Source of the DNA: Acidobacteria bacterium RIFCSPLOWO2_12_FULL_66_21
GTDB lineage: Bacteria > Acidobacteriota > Vicinamibacteria > Vicinamibacterales > 2-12-FULL-66-21
DNA length: 64,000 bases
Assembly: GCA_001767455.1 (NCBI GenBank)
Contig: MELC01000004.1
Location: 19,706 to 83,705 of the forward strand
Reading direction: 5' to 3'
Shown: in pieces, positions 1 through 8,014 of the stretch
Layout of the letters: every line of letters begins with the position of its first letter
Position numbering within the stretch: the first letter of the stretch is position 1
The notes under the pieces: model-generated
What the model was told of the DNA's origin: nothing
Seen by the model: only the letters and a program-made list of their open reading frames with translations
The model's database searches: none
Made by a program: the position numbers and the translations under genes

Positions 1-1026
1 ATCTTCCCCGGGAAAGCCCACGATGAGGGTCGTCCGCAGCGTAACCCCGGGGACGCGGGCGCGGATCCGCGCGAGCAGCGTCTCGTACGAACGCCGGTTG
101 CCGGGGCGCCGCATGCGCTTCAGGACCGATGCGGACGCGTGCTGGAGCGGCAGGTCGATGTAGCGGCACACCTTGTCGCAGTCCGCCATCGCGTCGAGCA
201 CGTCGTCGGTGATCGTGGTGGGGTAGAGGTACAAGAGCCGGATCCATCGCAGGCCGTCGATGGCATTCAGCGCGCGCAGCAGCCGCGCGAGGGCGCCGCG
301 CTCGCCGCGATCGATCCCGTAGAACGTCGTGTCCTGCGAGATGAGCAGCAGCTCCCGGACGCCGCGCTCGGCCATCATTCGCGCTTCGCGGACGATCGAG
401 TCGGCGGTGCGGCTCCGATACTGCCCCCGCAGCGTCGGGATGATGCAGAAGGCGCAGGTGTAGTCGCATCCTTCGGCGATTTTCACGTACGCGAAATGCC
501 TCGGCGTCGTTTGAAGGCGGGGAGTGTCGGCGTCGTAGAGGTATGTCGGCGAAGCCGTTGTTCGTGGCTCGTGACTCGTTGCTCGTCGCTCGTTGCTCGG
601 GCGCTTCGAGTAGAAGGTCAGCGGTGCGGCTTCGTCTCCGGCATCCTCGAGCCACGAGCCACGAGCCACGAGCTGCGACGCCCGACCCCCGATCGCATCG
701 AGGATATCTGGTACCTCCCCCGTCCCAAGCACCGCGTCGATCTCAGGAATCTCCCGTTTGAGCTCGTCGCGATACCGTTCCGCGAGGCATCCGGTGACGA
801 CGAGGCGCGAGCAGCGGCCGTCGCGTTTCTGCCCCGCCATCTTGAGGATGGCGTCGATCGACTCCTGCTTGGCCGAGTCGATGAACGCGCACGTGTTCAC
901 GACGAGCACGTCGGCGTCGGCCGCTTCCGGCGTGATCTCATGGCCGGCATCGCGCGCGATCCCGAGCATCACCTCGCCGTCGACGAGGTTCTTCGGACAA
1001 CCCAGACTGACGAAGCCGATTTTCAT
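1..1026 (-). CDS. rimO: Ribosomal protein S12 methylthiotransferase RimO (3' part off the window)
   Basis: Radical-SAM enzyme that methylthiolates an aspartate of ribosomal protein uS12. 342 codons are visible; the gene runs off the left edge. The start SLGCPKNLVDGEVM is typical of RimO rather than MiaB. N-terminal cluster cysteines are C10, C46 and C80; the radical-SAM triad is C187-x3-C191-x2-C194 (AEGCDYTCAFC). Between the two domains, about residues 115-160, lies an extra stretch of some 45 residues encoded by a GAGCCAC-type repeat hairpin that keeps the frame open. The missing part should hold the end of the radical-SAM domain and the TRAM domain. asnS ends 130 bp upstream of its start on the same strand. 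RimO identity is strong; whether the insert disturbs function cannot be seen. Confidence 0.93.
   Translation of the reverse strand, partial: MKIGFVSLGCPKNLVDGEVMLGIARDAGHEITPEAADADVLVVNTCAFIDSAKQESIDAILKMAGQKRDGRCSRLVVTGCLAERYRDELKREIPEIDAVLGTGEVPDILDAIGGRASQLVARGSWLEDAGDEAAPLTFYSKRPSNERRATSHEPRTTASPTYLYDADTPRLQTTPRHFAYVKIAEGCDYTCAFCIIPTLRGQYRSRTADSIVREARMMAERGVRELLLISQDTTFYGIDRGERGALARLLRALNAIDGLRWIRLLYLYPTTITDDVLDAMADCDKVCRYIDLPLQHASASVLKRMRRPGNRRSYETLLARIRARVPGVTLRTTLIVGFPGED
560..678. repeat. GAGCCAC modular repeat hairpin inside rimO
   Basis: Left arm (560-599) carries diverged units reading GTGGCTC/GTTGCTC/GTCGCTC; right arm (648-678) carries tandem GAGCCAC units. The arms are imperfect reverse complements around a roughly 50-bp centre. 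The same unit recurs at 12588-12621. Located in the RimO inter-domain linker and in frame. Confidence 0.8.
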
Positions 1027-1039
1027 AACTTCAGTATTC

Positions 1040-1158
1040 GTGAACGGGTCACGGGTGAAGGCGAGTGGTGAAGGAGAGGCAACGTGCCGAAGTCGTCCGG
1101 CCGGACGACCAGCAGCTTGTTGCCGCTGAATCACCACTCACTCTTCACTCTTTCACCT
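1040..1158. repeat. GGTGAA-type modular hairpin after asnS
   Basis: Left arm 1040-1083 contains GGTGAAGG and AGTGGTGAAG modules followed by AGGCAAC; right arm about 1119-1156 has GTTGCCGCTGAATCACCACT and TTCACTC modules in opposite sense. At the centre is an 18-bp perfect palindrome, GTCGTCCGGCCGGACGAC (1092-1109). It directly abuts the asnS stop codon, so it may act as a transcript 3'-end structure. Confidence 0.7.
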
Positions 1159-2449
1159 AGGGGTAAATCCTGTACAGCATGCGCGGGTAAGGAATGGCCT
1201 CGCGCAGATGATCGATGCCGCAGATCCAGGTGACGACGCGCTCGATGCCCATGCCGAAGCCGCCGTGCGGCACGCTGCCGTAGCGGCGGAGATCCAGGTA
1301 CCACTCGAAGGCTTCCTGCGGCAGGTTGTGCTCCTTGATGCGCTGCAGGAGCAGGTCGTAATCGTCGATGCGCTGCCCGCCGCCGATGATCTCGCCATAT
1401 CCTTCCGGCGCGAGGACGTCGACGCACAGGGCGACGTCCGGCCGCGCGGGATCCGGCTTCATGTAGAACGCCTTGATGGCTGACGGGTAGCGGTGGACGC
1501 ACACGGGCCGGTCGAACTGTTCGGAGATCGCCGTTTCGTCCGGCGCGCCGAAATCGCCGCCCCACTCGAAGGGGAGTCCCTTCTCCTTCAGCAGCTTCGC
1601 CGCGGCGTCGTAGGAGAGGCGCGGGAACGGCGCCTTCACGCGCTCGAGCTTCGCGATGTCGCGCTCGAGGACGGCGAGCTCCCGCCGGCGCGTTCGCAGC
1701 ACGCGCTCGACCACGTGCACCACCAGCGCCTCGGCGAGGTTCATGACCTCCTCGAGATCCGCGTAGGCCATCTCGGGCTCGACCATCCAGAACTCGGTGA
1801 GATGCCGCCGCGTCTTCGACTTCTCCGCGCGGAACGTCGGGCCGAAACAGTACACGCGGCCGAGCGCCATCGCGTTGGCTTCGTTGTACAACTGGCCGCT
1901 CTGCGTGAGATACGCCGTCTCCTCGTCGAAGTACTGGACGGGGAAGAGCGTGGTCGTGCCCTCGCATGCGGCGGGTGTGAAGATCGGCGTGTCGGCCAGG
2001 ATGAAACCGCGCGCATTGAAGAAGTCGCGGACGGCGTCGATCACCTCGTGGCGAATGCGGAGAATGGCCTGCTGGCGCGGCGCGCGGATCCAGAGGTGGC
2101 GGCGGTCCATCAGGAAGTCGACGCCATGCTCCTTGGGGGTGATCGGGTAGTTCAGCGATTCGGAGACGATCTCCAGCCGCGCGACGTCGACCTCGTACCC
2201 TCCCGGGGCGCGCTGATCCGCGCGGACGGTGCCGTCCACGACGATCGCGCTCTCCTGGGCGAGATGATCCGCACGCATGAACGCGTCGTCGCCCACGGCC
2301 TGTTTGGTCATCACGCACTGGATGAACCCGGTGCCGTCGCGCAGCGTCAGGAAGTGGATCTTGCCGCTCGACCTCCGGTTGTGCAGCCAGCCGCGGAGCG
2401 TCACGGCCTGTCCGTCGTGGCGGGCGATGTCCTCGATGTAGGCGATCAT
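1157..2449 (-). CDS. asnS: Asparagine--tRNA ligase
   Basis: Class IIb aminoacyl-tRNA synthetase charging tRNA-Asn, 430 aa, the normal bacterial length. An N-terminal OB-fold anticodon-binding domain ([20 protein letters not shown], about residues 20-40) precedes the catalytic domain. Class II motif 2 is [25 protein letters not shown] near residue 210 and motif 3 is [16 protein letters not shown] near the C-terminus. The [12 protein letters not shown] segment fits AsnRS rather than AspRS. Its ATG overlaps the stop of the upstream TIM-barrel gene by 4 bp (ATGA), so the two are probably co-transcribed. The stop is followed immediately by a hairpin repeat. Confidence 0.95.
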   Translation of the reverse strand: MIAYIEDIARHDGQAVTLRGWLHNRRSSGKIHFLTLRDGTGFIQCVMTKQAVGDDAFMRADHLAQESAIVVDGTVRADQRAPGGYEVDVARLEIVSESLNYPITPKEHGVDFLMDRRHLWIRAPRQQAILRIRHEVIDAVRDFFNARGFILADTPIFTPAACEGTTTLFPVQYFDEETAYLTQSGQLYNEANAMALGRVYCFGPTFRAEKSKTRRHLTEFWMVEPEMAYADLEEVMNLAEALVVHVVERVLRTRRRELAVLERDIAKLERVKAPFPRLSYDAAAKLLKEKGLPFEWGGDFGAPDETAISEQFDRPVCVHRYPSAIKAFYMKPDPARPDVALCVDVLAPEGYGEIIGGGQRIDDYDLLLQRIKEHNLPQEAFEWYLDLRRYGSVPHGGFGMGIERVVTWICGIDHLREAIPYPRMLYRIYP

Positions 2450-3285
2450 GCGTGTGCCAGCGTGCGTTCGAAGCGCTGGCGGGCCCGGCCTGCCTCCGCG
2501 AGATCCCGCGCGGCCGCCGCCGACGCCTGCAGCTCCATCATGTAGGTCCCCTCGTAGCCGATCTTCCGCATGGTCACGAGCGCGGTGTCCCAGTTGATCG
2601 ATCCGCCGTAGGGCACGAGGTGCTCGTCCTGGCGGCCGTGGTTGTCGTGCACGTGCGTGGCGATCAGGTGTTCGGCGGCCGTCTCCACTTCGTCCGCCAC
2701 GTCGCCCAGCAGATGTGCGTGGCCGAAGTCGAGGCAGATGCCGGCGTGCCGCGCTTCGAGGTCGCGCTCGAGCATCGCGACGAGCGCCTGGGCCGTCGAC
2801 AGGTCATTCGGGATGACCTCGAAGGCGACCCGAACCCCGAGCGGCTCTGCCATGCGGCAGACCTCCTCGGCGCTGCGCAGCGCCGCCGCCCGGCTGTTGT
2901 CGCCCGGCGCCGCCTGCGCCGACGGGCTGCCCAGGTGCACGACCAGCGTCTGGAACGGAATGCGCCGGGCAATCTGCAGCGCCGCTTCCGTTTCCTTCAG
3001 CGCCGCATGCCGCTTCGCGGCGTCGCCGCACGCGTTCGACAGCATGGATCCCCATCGGCCATTCGAGCGGCTTTCACTGATGGGCGCGTGGATGCTGTCG
3101 AGCGCCAGCCCCGTCTCGGCCAGCCACGCCGCCAGGCGATCGATCGCGGCCGGATCGTGGTAGTCGAAGTGCGTCCGGGTCGCGAAGAGCTCCACGGCCT
3201 CGAACCCGTGGCCGGCGATCTCCGCCAGGTGCGCCCGACCGAGCCGCTCGTCGATGTAGAGATGGGTCGAAATACCGAAACGCAT
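2446..3285 (-). CDS. Sugar phosphate isomerase/epimerase family TIM-barrel protein
   Basis: 279 aa, xylose-isomerase-like (AP endonuclease 2) TIM barrel. Visible landmarks are [12 protein letters not shown] at the start, [20 protein letters not shown], an [10 protein letters not shown] segment and the metal-site-like [18 protein letters not shown]. These fit a divalent-metal sugar isomerase, epimerase or endonuclease IV-like fold; the substrate cannot be named. I chose the ATG at 3285 because the longer frame upstream reads through repeat-rich spacer and lacks family similarity. It overlaps asnS by 4 bp, suggesting a two-gene operon. Confidence 0.85.
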   Translation of the reverse strand: MRFGISTHLYIDERLGRAHLAEIAGHGFEAVELFATRTHFDYHDPAAIDRLAAWLAETGLALDSIHAPISESRSNGRWGSMLSNACGDAAKRHAALKETEAALQIARRIPFQTLVVHLGSPSAQAAPGDNSRAAALRSAEEVCRMAEPLGVRVAFEVIPNDLSTAQALVAMLERDLEARHAGICLDFGHAHLLGDVADEVETAAEHLIATHVHDNHGRQDEHLVPYGGSINWDTALVTMRKIGYEGTYMMELQASAAAARDLAEAGRARQRFERTLAHA

Positions 3286-3361
3286 GGAATTCTGGGCCAA
3301 ATCGAACCACTGATTGTACCACGAGCGACAGCCACCCCCACGCTGCACGCGCCGACGGCTC

Positions 3362-3632
3362 TTTGGCACGAAGACCACGAAGAGGACACGAAGACCGTCA
3401 TGACGAGGCTGTGCCGTCGAGCCGCGCGCAGCGCGGCAAGGACAGTCGGAACCCGCACACGCACGCAGCACGCGATCCCGAGCTGTTTGCGTGTGCCGGT
3501 TCCGGCTGTCCTGCACCGCCGGCCCGCAATCATGCGGCCGGCGCTCGACGGCCCAGCCGAGTCTGACGTTCCGCTGAGGCGAGACACCTGACGGTCTTCG
3601 TCGTGATCGTCTTCGTGAGCTTCGTTCGCAGC
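3362..3632. repeat. Long nested hairpin with CACGAAGA units
   Basis: Left arm (about 3365-3409) is made of CACGAAGA-like modules; right arm (about 3589-3632) has TCTTCGT/CTTCGTG modules in reverse orientation. Nested inside is a second inverted pair at 3440-3463 and 3489-3511 (GGACAGTCGGAACC / GGTTCCGGCTGTCC, one mismatch). No gene fits. Belongs to the modular hairpin group, with the same CTTCGTG/CACGAAG unit as 4160-4440 and related to 36774-36975. Confidence 0.7.
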
Positions 3633-3635
3633 CCG

Positions 3636-4000
3636 TAATGCTGCGTGTCTTGCCGGTGGAAGTCCGGCCGTGGGAGCCGGCTGTCTCCTCACGTAGTGAG
3701 ACTCGACATCTCGCTGAGACGACTCAGGAGGTGAAAGCTCGAACGTAAACGTCCTGGCCGGCGCAGGGCAAGCAACCCATCGGGCCGTAGCGGATGCGAA
3801 CTCAATCAGCCTCGTGACACGACGCGCTGGTACCGGAACGCGCGACAGTGCAGATGCCGAGCCGATGCGAAGACGGCAAAGGCCAATGCGAACGGTCACG
3901 TGACAGCCGCATGCGACCGTCCGGTCTGCCGGGGTTCAGAGATGGCACGGTGGGACAGACACGCAGAGTAAAGCGGGGACCCTCTCGCGACCTGCGGAGG
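3636..4000 (+). other. Possible group II intron remnant (5' RNA part, no reverse transcriptase)
   Basis: Gene-free stretch whose style resembles domain I of bacterial group II introns: CCGGTGGAAGTCCGGC, GAGGTGAAAGCTCGAACG, GGGCAAGCAACCC, GTACCGGAACGCGCGACAG and GAAGACGGCAAAGGCCAATG. I see no intron-encoded reverse transcriptase and no recognisable domain V (GAGCCGTATG...CACGTACGGTTC type), so at most this is a truncated relic. The resemblance is from memory and unverified; an unrelated structured RNA is possible. Confidence 0.3.
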
Positions 4001-4100
4001 GGGAGAGGGAAACACCGGTGCCCCGAGCGCGTTCACCCAGACGCTTCATGGACATTGGGTTCTCCAGCTTGCCGTGCACGTCGGTGCGCCCTCCCTCTAC

Positions 4101-4480
4101 TCGGCGACGAAGAGCCGTCAGCTCGCGACAGCGGCACAGCGGAACAGCGGGGGAGCGGAGCCTTCGTGCACTTCGTGTTTGGAAAGCCGTCAGCTCGCGA
4201 CAGCGGCACAGCGGAACAGCGGGGAAGCGGAGCAGCGGGGAAGCGGAGCAGCGGAACAGAAATCGATCTATTTGACAGTCTTCGTGTGCTTCGTGTCCTT
4301 CGTGCACTTCGTGTTTGGAAAGCCGTCAGCTCGCGACAGCGGCACAGCGGAACAGTGGGGGAGCGGAACAGCGGAACAGGAATCGATCTATTTGACAGTC
4401 TTCGTGTGCTTCGTGTCCTTCGTGCACTTCGTGTTTGGAAAGCCGTCAGCTCGGGACGGCGGGACAGTGGGACAGCGTTA
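4101..4480. repeat. Tandem repeat array, 120-bp unit with ACAGCGGA and CTTCGTG modules
   Basis: Two consecutive units start at 4261 and 4381 with the first 60 bp identical (AATCGATCTATTTGACAGTC...). A partial earlier unit covers 4160-4260. Each unit contains CTTCGTG modules followed by AGCCGTCAGCTCGCGACAGC and repeated AGCGGAAC/AGCGGGG modules. The array lies 3' of the amgK gene (stop at 4495). No spacer-like unique segments, so not CRISPR. Confidence 0.85.
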
Positions 4481-4494
4481 CGGGCTCGGTGCGA

Positions 4495-5529
4495 TCAGCG
4501 GAATTCGTCGACCAGGTCCGCGAGCAGGTCGCGCATCGGGCCGAATTCGGTGAGGCGATCGAGGTTGTCGCGGACGTACCGAAGCGTTCGGGGGATGTAC
4601 TGGATGTACACCGGGTTGCGCCGCGCGGTCGTCTGGTAGCCGAACGTGCCGAGCGCCTTCAGGTTGCGCTGGAGCGCCATGTGGTCGAATCGCTGCCGGA
4701 AGTCGCGCTGCGCGCCGCTTTCCCCCTTCAGCGCGAGGAAGTACGCGATCAGCTCGTCGACCGTCTGCTCGGGCAGGTCGACATACGAGTCGCGGAGCAG
4801 CGACACCAGGTCGTAGGTGTCGGGACCGAGCCTCGCGTCCTGGAAGTCGATGATGCACAGCCGCCCGCGGTGGAGCATCAGGTTGCGGCTGTGATAATCG
4901 CGGTGGCAGAGGACCCGCGGCTCGGCCGCGAGCGTCTCGATGAGGCCGGCGAACTCGCGGCGAAGGGCCTCGCGCGTGTCCGGCGCGATGACGATTCCGC
5001 GGTAGGCCTCGACGAAGTGCTTGATGAAGAAGTCCATCTCCCAGGTGAGCTTCTCGACGTCGAAGGCGATGCCGTACGGCAGGTACTCCGGCGAGGCCAG
5101 TTCGGCGCCGCGGCGCTGCAGGGTCGCGATGAGGGCGACGGCCTCGCGGTAGAGCGCCGCATGTTCGGCGGGCGTGGCCGCCCCGAGATGCGCCTGGAGC
5201 GTGACGTCGCCGAGATCCTCCAGCGCCAGCACGCCGAGGTCCTCGGCGTGGCCGAGCAGCGCCGGCACGGGCACGGGCATCCGCGCGAGCAGCCGCGCGA
5301 CGTTCACGAACGACATCGTCTCGAATTCGAAGGGAGCGGAATAGAGTGAGAGCACGATCGAGGGGCGGTCGGGCACGAGCACGCGGAAGTAGCGGCGGTC
5401 CGAGGCGTCGCCGGTCAGCGGCACGACGCGCGGCCGCGATTTGGCGAGGCTGCTGCGCTCGAGATACCCGGCAATCCGCTCTCGCGCCCCCGTGGCGTCG
5501 GCCTGTCGATGGTCGATCATCGGCGTCAC
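4495..5529 (-). CDS. amgK: Phosphotransferase, probable N-acetylmuramate/N-acetylglucosamine anomeric kinase AmgK
   Basis: 344 aa, aminoglycoside-phosphotransferase fold. Motifs: GDASDRRYFRV (40-50, nucleotide loop), LEDLGDVTLQ (103-112, hinge), catalytic loop HRDYHSRN (209-216) and metal-binding DFQDAR (228-233). AmgK phosphorylates MurNAc or GlcNAc at C1, a peptidoglycan-recycling route that feeds UDP-MurNAc synthesis without de novo UDP-GlcNAc. Assignment rests on family pattern plus the adjacent MurU-like gene. The start is a GTG whose GTGA overlaps the murU stop by 4 bp; an in-frame ATG lies three codons inside. Downstream is a tandem repeat array. Confidence 0.82.
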   Translation of the reverse strand: MTPMIDHRQADATGARERIAGYLERSSLAKSRPRVVPLTGDASDRRYFRVLVPDRPSIVLSLYSAPFEFETMSFVNVARLLARMPVPVPALLGHAEDLGVLALEDLGDVTLQAHLGAATPAEHAALYREAVALIATLQRRGAELASPEYLPYGIAFDVEKLTWEMDFFIKHFVEAYRGIVIAPDTREALRREFAGLIETLAAEPRVLCHRDYHSRNLMLHRGRLCIIDFQDARLGPDTYDLVSLLRDSYVDLPEQTVDELIAYFLALKGESGAQRDFRQRFDHMALQRNLKALGTFGYQTTARRNPVYIQYIPRTLRYVRDNLDRLTEFGPMRDLLADLVDEFR

Positions 5530-6533
5530 TCTTCGATCTCCGCGACGAGCAGCGGCCCGTCGACGCGCTCGCCGGGCGCCGGTGCCCGCGTTCCCGCGGG
5601 CACGATGGCCGAGCGGCAGTACCGTGCGCCGTCCGGTATGCGGGCCCCGTCGCCGACGACGCAGTCCACCAGTTCCGCGTCACGGCCGACGACCACATCA
5701 TCCCACACTGCCGTGCGCTCGATTCGCGCGGACCGATGCCGCGTGCCACCGGCCCCGGCCGCAAGCCGATCGCCTTCGACGCCCGCCAGCTCGACCGAGG
5801 TGCGGAGGTAATCGGACGGCGTCCCGATATCGCGGAATGACGCGTCACACGTGAACGCCGCAACGCTGCGGGGCCGGGCTGCCATCAATCTCGGATACAC
5901 GCCCGTCACCGACTCGGCCGGCACGCCGTCGTCGAGGCCGGCGAACACCTTCGACTCGGCCACCTGCACGCCGATGAAATGCCACGAGGGGCCCGGCGCA
6001 CCCGCCCGCGAGAAACCCGTGACCCATCGGCCGTCCGGCACGAGCACGCCGCCATACTTGTCGGGCCGGGGATTCGGGATGAGCGCCATCGTGACAAGGG
6101 CGCCGGAGCGGCGATGCGCGTCCATGATGGCCTCGAGATTCACGTCGGTCAGCGTGTCGCCGTTGATGATGAAAAACGTGTCCGACCGCCGGGGCGCGCC
6201 GTCCACGAGCAGGGGAAGCGCGCGGCGCGGACCGCCGGCGGAGCCCAGCACCGGCTGTTCCCAGGAGTAGCGGACGCGCGCGCCGAGGTCCGATCCGTCT
6301 CCGACCCGCGCCGTAACGGAGGCGGGGTGATGATGCAGGTTCACGACGAGGTCGGTCACGTGCTCGGAGACGAGCCACCGGATCACGCGGCGTACGAGCG
6401 GCTCGCCGTTGACCGGCACCGCCGCCTTCGCGCGCACGTAGGTGAGCGGGCGCAGCCGGGTGCCGAGGCCCGCGGCCAGCACGAGCGCAGATACCTGCTT
6501 GTCGCGCCGGAGCCCTGCCGAAGGCGGACTCAT
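5526..6533 (-). CDS. murU: Nucleotidyltransferase, probable MurNAc-1-phosphate uridylyltransferase MurU
   Basis: 335 aa sugar-1-phosphate nucleotidyltransferase. Signature LVLAAGLGTRLRP at residues 17-29, then AKAAVPVNGEPLVRR, a metal-site IINGDTL segment, and a C-terminal part that may carry left-handed-helix-like repeats (RTAVWDDVVVGRDAELVDCV). It would convert MurNAc-1-P plus UTP to UDP-MurNAc, the step after AmgK. The C-terminal extension is longer than in compact MurU proteins, so a broader sugar nucleotidylyltransferase role is possible. I chose the ATG at 6533, overlapping the CYTH gene stop by 4 bp; the frame upstream of it is a shadow of the CYTH gene. Confidence 0.8.
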   Translation of the reverse strand: MSPPSAGLRRDKQVSALVLAAGLGTRLRPLTYVRAKAAVPVNGEPLVRRVIRWLVSEHVTDLVVNLHHHPASVTARVGDGSDLGARVRYSWEQPVLGSAGGPRRALPLLVDGAPRRSDTFFIINGDTLTDVNLEAIMDAHRRSGALVTMALIPNPRPDKYGGVLVPDGRWVTGFSRAGAPGPSWHFIGVQVAESKVFAGLDDGVPAESVTGVYPRLMAARPRSVAAFTCDASFRDIGTPSDYLRTSVELAGVEGDRLAAGAGGTRHRSARIERTAVWDDVVVGRDAELVDCVVGDGARIPDGARYCRSAIVPAGTRAPAPGERVDGPLLVAEIEE

Positions 6534-7096
6534 TCCCCGGTCGCGTCGAACATCATGTCGGGGCCGGTGAGGCCGAACGCGTCGCGCGACTGAAGGAACA
6601 AGGACCGGTACGAATCGAGAATGTAGTCGGAAGGCGTGCGGCCGAGCGTGGCGGTCATGGCGGCGATGCCCTGCTCGCCCCCTTCGATCTCGACGAACAC
6701 GCCGATCGGCGTCTCGTCGATCGCGACGATCACATCCTCGTGCGCGAATTCCTCGCGGTACTTCTCGTACCTGAACCACACGTGCAGCCCCAGCTCTTCG
6801 AAGACGCGCAGCAGCACCGCGCCGTCGCCGACGACGGTTTCGAGCTCCTCGCGCAGCTTCATCGCCGAAGGCTGCACCGGTCCTTTGAAGGTGATGCGGC
6901 TCTTGCCGTTTTCCATGCGGACGCGCAGCACCGAACGGCGCCGCCGGAACTGCTCGTCGTCGGTATCGAGCAGGGCGTCTTCCTGGAGCCGCCGCCCGAG
7001 CAGCGGCGTCGCGCCGGTCGCGAGCACCGCGCTCCGCGCCTCGTCGGCGCTGTCGAACCGCAGCTTGATCTCCCGCTCGAGCGTCGTCGCCTGCAT
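6530..7096 (-). CDS. CYTH domain protein (class IV adenylate cyclase / thiamine triphosphatase-like)
   Basis: 188 aa. The N-terminal E-x-E-x-K signature (E7, E9, K11 in LEREIKLRF) and alternating charged strands (RRRSVLRVRMENGKSRITFK, REELETVV, VFVEIEGG) define the triphosphate-tunnel CYTH fold. Such enzymes hydrolyse or cyclise triphosphates (tripolyphosphate, thiamine triphosphate, ATP); the substrate here is unknown. It is the first gene of an operon with murU and amgK (4-bp overlaps), so the physiological link may be phosphate or nucleotide handling during cell-wall sugar recycling; this is inference. A TATAAT box lies about 65 bp upstream of its start. Confidence 0.85.
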   Translation of the reverse strand: MQATTLEREIKLRFDSADEARSAVLATGATPLLGRRLQEDALLDTDDEQFRRRRSVLRVRMENGKSRITFKGPVQPSAMKLREELETVVGDGAVLLRVFEELGLHVWFRYEKYREEFAHEDVIVAIDETPIGVFVEIEGGEQGIAAMTATLGRTPSDYILDSYRSLFLQSRDAFGLTGPDMMFDATGE

Positions 7097-7160
7097 GAGT
7101 GATCTCCCTCGGAAGAGCTGGACGCCACCGCCGAAGCGGTCAGCGTCCGCCCAATCCCGG

Positions 7161-7166
7161 ATTATA
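7161..7166 (-). promoter_or_regulatory. Putative -10 box of the CYTH-murU-amgK operon
   Basis: TATAATCC on the minus strand, about 65 bp upstream of the CYTH start and overlapping the stop codon of the preceding gene. No clear -35 box. The same TATAATCC string appears upstream of 15444 and 27871, which supports a real promoter type. Confidence 0.4.
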
Positions 7167-8013
7167 GCGAGATCGGCCGCGGCGCTGCGTTCCAGAGCCA
7201 CCGCCGCACGGCCACGTACATCACGAAGCACTCCAGGGCGAACGGCGGGAACCCGCCGAAGCCGAGGATGGGCATCTCGAAGATTCTGAACGACGGCGGA
7301 ATGGGGACGTTGTAGATCCACCTGGTTCCGGCCCAGTAGTTCCAGAACTCCCACAGGACGCCGCAGAGGATGCCGGCGGCGAGCAGATTGACGAGCCGGC
7401 GCGTGCGCCCCCGGCGAAAATCCCCCAGGATGGACTCCGCGCCGCCTCGCGCGTTGAGTGGATCGAGCAGGAATATGAACCCGAGCCAGACCGGCGCGGC
7501 GAGGTATGGGGACGGGTACGCGATCGGCACGAGCAACAGGAGCGCGCCGGACGCAACCGACGTCCACGCGAGCGGGCCGAGCCGCTCGGGCACCGGCCGG
7601 TCCGCGCGATGCGAGTCGGCGCGGCGGTCGCGAAGCGTGGAGACGAGATCGCCGGTCTCGAAGATGGCCGGCCAGATGGTCGCGAACGACCAGATGTACC
7701 CGAAGTAGCGAAGATGCAGGTTCTCGGGCAGGCCGACGTAATACCAGTTCTGCAGCGTGTACTTGTTGTACAGCTCGAAGATCACCCACAGCGGGATCGA
7801 CGCGGCGACCAGGAACAGGAATTCTCCTCCACGGCTGCGAATCCACGAGTCGCCGCGGCGTTTCCAGACCAGCGCATCGGCCAGCAGAATGTAACCGGTC
7901 CACGCCGTCGGCGTGTGCCATGAAAAGAACGGGTCGATCCGCGCCAGCATGCCGGCCTCTGACGCGAGCATGATGACGAGACCCAACCAGCCGTATACCG
8001 GCAGCCTGCGCAT
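7162..8013 (-). CDS. Polytopic membrane protein of unknown function
   Basis: 283 aa with about seven hydrophobic segments: LGLVIMLASEAGML near residue 10, WTGYILLADALVW near 40, FLFLVAASIPLWVIFELY near 65, then around 105, 155, 215 and 255. It is rich in Trp and Tyr (YNKYTLQNWYYVGLPENLHLRYFGYIW). I recognise no family or catalytic motif. It follows the MidA-like methyltransferase by 1 bp, so the two genes are likely co-transcribed. Its stop codon overlaps the putative promoter of the next operon. Confidence 0.75.
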   Translation of the reverse strand: MRRLPVYGWLGLVIMLASEAGMLARIDPFFSWHTPTAWTGYILLADALVWKRRGDSWIRSRGGEFLFLVAASIPLWVIFELYNKYTLQNWYYVGLPENLHLRYFGYIWSFATIWPAIFETGDLVSTLRDRRADSHRADRPVPERLGPLAWTSVASGALLLLVPIAYPSPYLAAPVWLGFIFLLDPLNARGGAESILGDFRRGRTRRLVNLLAAGILCGVLWEFWNYWAGTRWIYNVPIPPSFRIFEMPILGFGGFPPFALECFVMYVAVRRWLWNAAPRPISL

Positions 8014-8014
8014 C

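Noticed and set aside
4101..4480. CRISPR array
   Set aside because: Units are contiguous 120-bp repeats built from smaller modules; no unique spacers of 30-40 bp and no cas genes.
3636..4639. Protein-coding gene in the 3.8-4.6 kb region
   Set aside because: The frame runs through tandem repeats and lacks a ribosome-binding site or recognisable domain.
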